DNA of 6,642 nucleotides. Origin: Actinobacteria bacterium UBA5176. Lineage in GTDB: Bacteria; Actinomycetota; UBA4738. A model generated the notes under the pieces. It ran no database searches. It saw only the letters and a list, made by a program, of their open reading frames with translations, and was not told the origin of the DNA. Every line of letters begins with the position of its first letter. Positions within the stretch are counted from its first letter, which is position 1. Shown piece by piece: positions 1 through 3,525 of the stretch. Location: the NCBI GenBank assembly GCA_002413305.1, contig DHWS01000154.1:1-6642 (forward strand). Reading direction: 5' to 3'. The position numbers and the translations under genes were made by a program.

Positions 1-73
1 CCTCGGACGGCCTTGCTCGGACTTAGGATCCGGTGCCCGAAAGGGCGTGGGGGTTCAACTCCCCCCTCTCGCA
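1..73 (+). tRNA. tRNA-Leu (anticodon TAG), 3' portion; 5' part outside window
   Basis: Anticodon arm: stem TCGGA/TCCGG (17-21 and 29-33) around the seven-base loop CTTAGGA, which puts anticodon TAG at 24-26 (reads leucine CUA). A long variable arm follows, with a GCCC/GGGC hairpin as expected of a class II tRNA. The T arm is GGGGG/CCCCC around TTCAACT (54-60). The 3' acceptor strand CTCTCGC lies at 66-72 with discriminator A at 73. CCA is not encoded; CCCC follows. The bases before the anticodon stem (1-16) do not form an obvious standard D-arm 3' half, since several extra bases lie between the GGC and the anticodon stem. The tRNA-like identity may therefore start near 16-17, as it would if this were only the tRNA half of an attachment site. 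The 5' acceptor strand cannot be seen. Confidence 0.7.
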
Positions 74-77
74 CCCC
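17..77 (+). other. Putative integration attachment site (att) in the tRNA 3' end
   Basis: A tyrosine integrase gene ends 66 bases beyond the tRNA discriminator and faces it, with only a hairpin and short repeats between. Integrases of this family commonly recombine inside the 3' half of a tRNA gene and regenerate it. The exact core cannot be placed, because no second copy of the tRNA 3' sequence occurs in the window; the other end of the element must lie outside. The span given is the anticodon-arm to acceptor-end stretch that usually contains the core. The position is inferred from layout, not from a seen repeat. Confidence 0.5.
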
Positions 78-88
78 GATCTACCTGC

Positions 89-102
89 GGAAACGGGAAA
101 CG
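89..102 (+). repeat. Tandem 7-bp direct repeat GGAAACG x2 next to the att region
   Basis: GGAAACG occurs at 89-95 and is repeated immediately at 96-102, running up to the hairpin. It lies between the tRNA end and the integrase stop. Short direct repeats beside an attachment core often bind the integrase arm domain or the excisionase; that role here is inferred. Confidence 0.5.
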
Positions 103-117
103 CGGCCTCCGGGCCGC
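102..117. terminator. GC hairpin between tRNA and integrase, possible bidirectional terminator
   Basis: Perfect 6-bp stem GCGGCC/GGCCGC closing a TCCG tetraloop (a UNCG-type loop closed by C-G, which is very stable in RNA). Read on the minus strand, behind the integrase stop, the stem is followed by GTTTCCCGTTT, a weak T-rich tail. Read on the plus strand it lies 29 bases after the tRNA, with no T run. It could end either transcript. High-GC genomes often use such hairpins without a good U tract, so this is plausible but unproven. Confidence 0.4.
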
Positions 118-127
118 CCTCTCGGAT

Positions 128-153
128 TGACCAATTGGTCACAGATTGGTCAC
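128..153. repeat. Palindrome plus direct repeats over the integrase stop codon (candidate integrase/excisionase arm sites)
   Basis: TGACCAATTGGTCA at 128-141 is a perfect 14-bp palindrome, and its right end is the integrase stop codon. ATTGGTCAC at 134-142 is repeated exactly at 145-153, one helical turn (11 bp) further on. The half-site TTGGTC is therefore present three times, once inverted. Spacing by one turn is typical of cooperative protein binding. With the tRNA att site about 60 bp away, these are good candidates for arm-type sites of the recombination complex. The repeats also encode the last residues of the integrase (VVTNL). Confidence 0.55.
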
Positions 154-1278
154 CACGCCGCCGAGAGCCTCCTGCATCGCCTCCGCGGCCGCCTGCTGCA
201 TCGAGGGAAGCACGCTCGCGTAGACGTCCATCGTGAAGCCGACGCTGGCGTGCCCGAGGGCCTCGGAGACGACCTTCGGGTGCACCCTGCCGCTGGCGAG
301 CAGCGTCGTCGCGAATGCGTGCCGGAGGTCGTGCAATCGAACCTCAGGGCACCCGGTTGCAATGGCGAGACTGTGGAAGACGTGCGAGAAGTGGCCCGGA
401 TCCAATGGCCGCCCGTCGCCCCGATCGAATACGAGGCCGCGGTCGGTCCACCCGGGTCCCGCCAGCAGCCGGCGCTCCGCCTGCTCGGCGCGGTGCTCCT
501 TGAGGATCGCGACAGCGAAGGGCGGAAGCATCACCGTGCGGCGTGACCGATCGGTCTTCGGGTCCACCAGCGCCAGCTCGCCGGCGATCCTCTGCAGGGT
601 CGCGTTGACCCGGACCAGGCCCCCTTCGAGGTCGACGTCCCGCCACGCCAGACCGAGCACTTCCCCTCGGCGCATCCCGGTCGACGCGGCCAGGACGAGC
701 GGGGCATGGAAGACGCCGCCCTCGGCGGCCACCAGGACCCGGCCCACAGTGGCGGCGTCGGGGATGGTGAGGACCGGGCGGCCCGGGCGGGGCGGACTCA
801 CGGCGGCGGCGGGATTGACGGCGAGCACCTGCCACTTGACGCCCTGCTTGAGCAGCTCGCTGAGGACCCGATAGGCCTGGACGATGCTTCGAGCAGCCAT
901 CCCCTCGCCCGCCATCCCGTCGATGACCACCTGGACGTGCGCGGGCCGGAGCTTCGCGAGGCGCACCCCGCCGATCCGCGGGATGACGTGGTCCCGGAGA
1001 AGTTGCGCGTAGCGCTCGTGGGTCCTCGGGCGGATGCGGCTTCCCATGGTGGTGAGCCATCGCCCCGAGAGGCCGCTCACGGTGAGCCGCTGCGGATCGG
1101 CCAGCAGGCCGAGGTCGTTGTCTCGGCGCACCCGGTTCAGCTCGGTGCGAAACTCCCGCCACGTCGGGGCGGTCACGCGGACCTGACGCCGGCCCCCGTC
1201 CGGGTCGGTGACCCATAGGCGGGTCGTGTAGCCCCGCCGGCCTGGCCTGACGTAGTCCTTGGCCCTCAACTCGCTCAT
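139..1278 (-). CDS. int: Tyrosine recombinase / phage-type site-specific integrase
   Basis: A 379-aa protein of normal length for an actinobacterial phage or island integrase, expected to integrate and excise the element at the adjacent tRNA-Leu. Residues about 15-60 look like an AP2-like arm-binding domain (GYTTRLWVTDPDGG, then a Trp-containing helix). Residues about 68-150 form the SAM-like core-binding domain. The catalytic domain has the full set: R203 in TGMRRGE, K241 in DPKTDRSRR, H316 and R319 in HDLRH, H343 in ALGH, and nucleophile Y353. Nothing essential is missing, so it should be active. The ATG overlaps the stop of the upstream minus-strand gene by four bases (ATGA), and AAGGGGA precedes it, so the two are translationally coupled. 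The gene points at the tRNA. Sequence alone cannot say whether a separate directionality factor is required; the MerR-like protein at 2373 is a candidate. Confidence 0.95.
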   Translation of the reverse strand: MSELRAKDYVRPGRRGYTTRLWVTDPDGGRRQVRVTAPTWREFRTELNRVRRDNDLGLLADPQRLTVSGLSGRWLTTMGSRIRPRTHERYAQLLRDHVIPRIGGVRLAKLRPAHVQVVIDGMAGEGMAARSIVQAYRVLSELLKQGVKWQVLAVNPAAAVSPPRPGRPVLTIPDAATVGRVLVAAEGGVFHAPLVLAASTGMRRGEVLGLAWRDVDLEGGLVRVNATLQRIAGELALVDPKTDRSRRTVMLPPFAVAILKEHRAEQAERRLLAGPGWTDRGLVFDRGDGRPLDPGHFSHVFHSLAIATGCPEVRLHDLRHAFATTLLASGRVHPKVVSEALGHASVGFTMDVYASVLPSMQQAAAEAMQEALGGVVTNL

Positions 1279-2006
1279 GGCTTCCCCTTTGCTCTGCGCC
1301 GCCCGGGCTTGGGTGGCATCGGTAGGTTGGGGCCGGGCTCGGCCCCGGCACGCCCCGGTGAACCTGGGCTAAGAAAGCCCCGCACCCGGGCTTCGTGCAC
1401 GTCGTCACGAACCCTCTCCGGCCGAACACCGCGCTCCGCTGCAAGCTCCCGGAGGATCCCACGGCCGATCCCTCGGCCTGACAGCCGGAGGTAGTCGAGC
1501 GCGACTTGCTGGTAGTACTCGTCTCCGCGTCCCCGTCGCTTGGCTGCGGCAGCCTTTCCCTCGGTGCCCCGGGCTGCCATCGCCTCGCGAACGGCGGTGT
1601 CGTGGAAGAGAGGCTTACCGCCGGGAAGCTCACCGCGAGCGAACCAGTCCGGGATATCGAGGAGCTTTGCCCTTCCCTCGGCGAGGAATCGTCCGACGGG
1701 GATGCTGCGGAGAACCGAACTCGTCACGCCCGCTTCCGGCACGCCAGCCTCCGGCTCTAGCAACAGGTCGCGAATGACGAGGCGCTCGTTCACGACGGCT
1801 AAGTAGCCCTTGGCCGACCAATCACCGGCCGGGGAGACCCACCTGAAGCCGAGGACTGCTCCCGCCATCGCGGCGCCAGGTCCCCAGGCGAAGATCACGC
1901 GATCGTAATCGTCGGGCGGTGGCGGCGCGCGAAACTGGGGCGGCCCCGGCCGGTAGCCCTGGTCTGCCGAACCGTGCTGCTTCCGGGTCGTTGCCCTGGG
2001 TGTCAT
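1275..2006 (-). CDS. Unrecognised protein with C-terminal HTH-like domain, co-transcribed with int
   Basis: A 243-aa protein of no family I can name with confidence. Residues 1-35 are basic and proline-rich. Residues about 35-85 look like a small alpha/beta domain (RVIFAW, GFRWVS, GYLAVVNERLVIRDLLL). A basic linker ends in KRRGRGDEYYQQVALDYLRL, followed at about 162-212 by helices resembling a helix-turn-helix (LRELAAERGVRPERVRDDVHEARVRGFL). The tail is Pro/Gly/Lys-rich. Proteins of this build, a beta domain plus a terminal HTH reminiscent of Streptomyces DUF6214, occur in actinobacterial elements; that likeness is from memory. I chose ATG 2006 because a TTGACA/TACGCT promoter sits directly before it and the frame further upstream would read through that promoter. 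There is no clear Shine-Dalgarno, consistent with a leaderless mRNA. It overlaps the int start by four bases, so a repressor or integration-control role is a reasonable but unproven guess. Confidence 0.75.
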   Translation of the reverse strand: MTPRATTRKQHGSADQGYRPGPPQFRAPPPPDDYDRVIFAWGPGAAMAGAVLGFRWVSPAGDWSAKGYLAVVNERLVIRDLLLEPEAGVPEAGVTSSVLRSIPVGRFLAEGRAKLLDIPDWFARGELPGGKPLFHDTAVREAMAARGTEGKAAAAKRRGRGDEYYQQVALDYLRLSGRGIGRGILRELAAERGVRPERVRDDVHEARVRGFLSPGSPGRAGAEPGPNLPMPPKPGRRRAKGKP

Positions 2007-2015
2007 GCCAGGCGA

Positions 2016-2045
2016 AGCGTAAACCCATTCGCGACATTGTGTCAA
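2016..2045 (-). promoter_or_regulatory. Minus-strand promoter for the HTH-like gene and int, likely leaderless
   Basis: On the minus strand, TTGACA (2040-2045) is a perfect -35 box. After an 18-base spacer comes TACGCT (2016-2021), which fits the TANNNT form of the -10 box common in high-GC actinobacteria. Only nine bases separate it from ATG 2006, so transcription should begin at or within about three bases of the start codon. This also explains the missing Shine-Dalgarno sequence. Confidence 0.6.
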
Positions 2046-2139
2046 CGGTTCGCGGACCATCGAAAGAAAAAGCGTTGATTCGCCGAGCGCCCGCAACAAA
2101 TGTTGTCGCACTCGGCAACGCTATGCCAAGCTTTGAAAC
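2046..2139. promoter_or_regulatory. Divergent control region with GTTG/CAAC inverted repeats (candidate operators)
   Basis: This AT-richer stretch lies between the minus-strand promoter and ATG 2140. CAACA-AA-TGTTG at 2094-2105 is an inverted repeat with perfect 5-bp arms. GTTG at 2102-2105 also pairs with CAAC at 2116-2119. Further GTTGA (2074-2078) and GTCAAC (2041-2046) copies bracket the area. These suit binding by the XRE-type protein and/or the HTH-like protein encoded on either side. A plus-strand promoter must lie here. TTGATT (2075-2080) is a fair -35, but I see no good -10 at the right distance (AATGTT at 2099-2104 is the best, and it would overlap the inverted repeat). No ribosome-binding site precedes ATG 2140. 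Confidence 0.5.
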
Positions 2140-2376
2140 ATGACCGCGACCGAGCAGATACTGCGCAGGGTGCGAACGAGGCGGCAGCTCCCCTCACCGG
2201 CTCGAAGGCGGTTGATCCGAGAGGCCGCCGGTGCCTCTGCCTCGGAGGTCGCGGCAGCTCTCGGGGTGAGCCGGATGGCAGTCGTCCACTGGGAGCGAGG
2301 CAGCAGAAACCCCGACGCAAAGCACGCGGGGCCGTACCTGCGGCTCCTCCGGCGTCTTGAGGAGGCGAGCCGATGA
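2140..2376 (+). CDS. Small Cro/C1 (XRE)-type DNA-binding regulator
   Basis: A 78-aa protein with one helix-turn-helix. At residues about 33-58, ASEVAAALGVSRMAVVHWERGSRNP is a standard XRE motif, with the turn at LGVS, a recognition helix SRMAVVHWE and the ERG-x-RNP signature. The N-terminus is a basic helix (ILRRVRTRRQ). There is no peptidase or ligand domain, so it is Cro-like in size rather than a self-cleaving repressor. It is the first gene of the plus-strand operon and is divergent from the integrase operon, the usual position of an island or prophage switch regulator. It probably acts on the inverted repeats just upstream. ATG 2140 lacks a clear Shine-Dalgarno, and a short-leader transcript may explain this. 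Its 3' end carries the AGGAGG site for the next gene and overlaps that gene's ATG by four bases. Confidence 0.85.
   Translation: MTATEQILRRVRTRRQLPSPARRRLIREAAGASASEVAAALGVSRMAVVHWERGSRNPDAKHAGPYLRLLRRLEEASR
2360..2365 (+). promoter_or_regulatory. Strong ribosome-binding site fixing the start of the MerR-like gene
   Basis: AGGAGG lies seven bases before ATG 2373, inside the end of the XRE gene. It decides for ATG 2373 as the start and indicates translational coupling. Confidence 0.8.
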
Positions 2377-2603
2377 CCGCGGCCCTGCCGCTGCTCGTGT
2401 CGGTGCGCCAGGCTGCCGAGCAGCTCGGCTACCCCCGCGACCGCCTGTACGAAGCGATTGCCGAAGGCCGCTTGCCGGCTCTGCACGTCGGACGTTCGCT
2501 GAAAGTCCCGCGGGACCGGCTGGCCGAGTTCATCGACCGCGAGCTCGCCCGTCAGGCAGAGGCCGGCGGCCGGCTCCGCCCCGTCGCTCGCGGTGGACCA
2601 TGA
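2373..2603 (+). CDS. MerR/excisionase-family DNA-binding protein (HTH_17), candidate directionality factor
   Basis: A 76-aa protein that is almost entirely one domain. Residues about 8-58 (VSVRQAAEQLGY, RDRLYEAIAEGRLPALHVGRSLKVPRDRLAEFI) match the winged-helix HTH_17/excisionase pattern: the SVRQAAEQLG helix, a recognition helix with the EGRLPA turn, a wing with VGRSLKVP, and a closing helix. In mobile elements such proteins serve either as Xis/RDF, bending DNA at the att site so that the integrase excises, or as AlpA-type activators of int. The family alone does not separate these. It overlaps both neighbours by four bases, so it is expressed with the XRE gene and the replication genes, which fits induction of excision together with replication. 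Confident on fold, moderate on role. Confidence 0.85.
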   Translation: MTAALPLLVSVRQAAEQLGYPRDRLYEAIAEGRLPALHVGRSLKVPRDRLAEFIDRELARQAEAGGRLRPVARGGP

Positions 2604-3112
2604 CCCCCGGGACAAGACTGAGCCCCCGGTTTCCCAGGAGCCCAGAAGATGATCACCGCCCAGATGATCACCTGGATTCTACCGCCACGTCGGCCCGGCG
2701 TGTCGCCGCCATCCTTGACGCTGCACCGCTTCCCGAAGAACGCGGCATGCCGTCATGCATCCTCGAAGTTCGCCGGATCCAGAGCGCCGTCGTGGCCACC
2801 CTCGAAGCCAACCTCGAAGCCAATGACGAGGCTCGGCTCCTCGATGGACTCGCCCGCCAGGCCGCCCGGGCCCAGCTCCCGCAGATGGCGTTGGCCTCCA
2901 TCGTGTACGAGCTCCGTCGACCCGAACCGCCGGGCCCGGCGCCGACCTCGTGGCAGGCCCTTCGCCAGCTCCACCATGCCGGCTACCTGCTCTGCCCGGC
3001 CTGCCGGCGAGACGTCCCCAGCCCGGCCCTGATCGACCGTCTCGAAGCTCGTCACCGCGAGGCCGAGCGCGAGGCCATCCGCTTCTGCACCGTCTTCGAG
3101 GAGGTGGCCTGA
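2600..3112 (+). CDS. Unrecognised 170-aa protein with a CPAC knuckle
   Basis: I do not recognise a family. Residues 1-50 are polar and probably disordered (two DDH repeats at about 17-24). Residues 50-110 are predicted helical (CILEVRRIQSAVVATLEANLEANDEARLLDGLARQAARAQLPQMALASIVYEL). Residues 117-170 carry a single CxxC pair (C132, C135) in YLLCPACRRDVPSP, then a charged helix ending in EEVA. One CxxC is half a zinc site, so any metal binding would need dimerisation or other ligands. ATG 2600 was chosen because it overlaps the previous stop (ATGA) and GGTGG lies just before it. An internal ATG at 2747 has no ribosome-binding site. It stands directly before the two ATPase genes, so an accessory replication role is a guess from context only. 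Confidence 0.7.
   Translation: MTPGTRLSPRFPRSPEDDHRPDDHLDSTATSARRVAAILDAAPLPEERGMPSCILEVRRIQSAVVATLEANLEANDEARLLDGLARQAARAQLPQMALASIVYELRRPEPPGPAPTSWQALRQLHHAGYLLCPACRRDVPSPALIDRLEARHREAEREAIRFCTVFEEVA
2648..2672 (+). repeat. Direct repeat GATGATCACC x2, 15-bp period
   Basis: GATGATCACC at 2648-2657 recurs exactly at 2663-2672, and each copy contains the palindrome TGATCA. CCCAG also precedes both copies. It lies in the 5' part of the 170-aa gene, where it encodes the repeated DDH. It could be a protein-binding site or merely a codon-level duplication. Confidence 0.45.
3099..3104 (+). promoter_or_regulatory. Ribosome-binding site for the 137-aa ATPase-like gene
   Basis: AGGAGG lies seven bases before ATG 3112, within the final codons of the preceding gene. 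It sets the start of the 137-aa reading frame, whose open frame otherwise extends back inside the 170-aa gene. Confidence 0.8.
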
Positions 3113-3525
3113 TGCCCGGGGATGACTTCCTGCGAGACGTGGTGCAGGTCGAGAAGGTCACCCGCGACCTCCCGGTGCGTCCCTCCACGATGGTGCTGGA
3201 GGACCCGATCCTGGTACCTGAGTCTGCGGCGTTCCACGGGCTGCCCGGGGAGGTGGCCCGGACCCTCGCCGGCCATTCCGAAGCAGATCCCGCCGCCCTG
3301 GTCGTCGGGTTCCTGGCCGAGTTCGGCGCGATGGTCGGGCCGGTGGCCGAGGCACGGGTGGGGTTCGCGCACCATCCGCCCGCGCTGTTCTTCGCCTTCG
3401 TCGGCCGGACGAGCCGGTCGCGGAAGGGGACGGCCACCACGGATAAGGCCCTGGAACGCCTGCGCGCCCGGGACGAGACCGCCCGAGCCGCCCGCGCACG
3501 GTGGGAGGAGGTGGCCTCGTGGTGA
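3112..3525 (+). CDS. Short DUF3987-like ATPase N-terminal domain (P-loop half only)
   Basis: A 137-aa protein. Residues about 38-107 (ESAAFHGLPGEVARTL, HSEADPAALVVGFLAEFGAMVG, LFFAFVGRTSRSRKGTA) match what I recall of the N-terminal part of DUF3987-type ATPases from actinobacterial elements and prophages. Those have FHG...G, then EADP...LL..L..FG, then VG-x-T/S-x-x-x-RKGT/S as a variant Walker A. Here the P-loop-like motif is GRTSRSRKGT (98-107, with K105). Family members usually continue for several hundred residues with Walker B and sensor motifs. This one stops 30 residues after the P-loop, following a charged helix ending in WEEVASW. The stop overlaps the next start with a good ribosome-binding site, so the short form looks native rather than a recent frameshift. 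The start overlaps the previous stop by one base (TGATG). It probably works with the helicase encoded next; whether it binds ATP alone is doubtful. Confidence 0.75.
   Translation: MPGDDFLRDVVQVEKVTRDLPVRPSTMVLEDPILVPESAAFHGLPGEVARTLAGHSEADPAALVVGFLAEFGAMVGPVAEARVGFAHHPPALFFAFVGRTSRSRKGTATTDKALERLRARDETARAARARWEEVASW
3506..3511 (+). promoter_or_regulatory. Ribosome-binding site deciding the helicase start
   Basis: AGGAGG lies seven bases before GTG 3519, the same spacing as at 2373 and 3112. An in-frame GTG at 3522 (overlapping the upstream stop as GTGA) is the close alternative. GTG 3501 lies upstream of this site and so is unlikely. Confidence 0.7.

Noticed and set aside
1329..1380. Hairpins GGGGCCG/CGGCCCC and GGGCT/AGCCC as possible terminators
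   Set aside because: Both lie inside the coding end of the 243-aa gene, which overlaps the int start. Termination here would cut off int, and such short GC stems are expected by chance at this composition.
344..1633. 429-codon open frame on the minus strand
   Set aside because: It overlaps the integrase and the 243-aa gene in another frame, and its product is low-complexity. The integrase frame has the full catalytic set.
2801..2824. 12-bp tandem repeat CTCGAAGCCAA(C/T) x2
   Set aside because: It encodes a duplicated LEAN in a predicted helix and stands alone. It is more likely a small coding duplication than a binding site.
2649..3032. Plus-strand frame beginning ATGATCACC after AGAAG
   Set aside because: It lies inside the 170-aa frame in another phase. 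The product is Arg/Pro/Ser-rich without motifs, and the coupled overlaps belong to the other frame.
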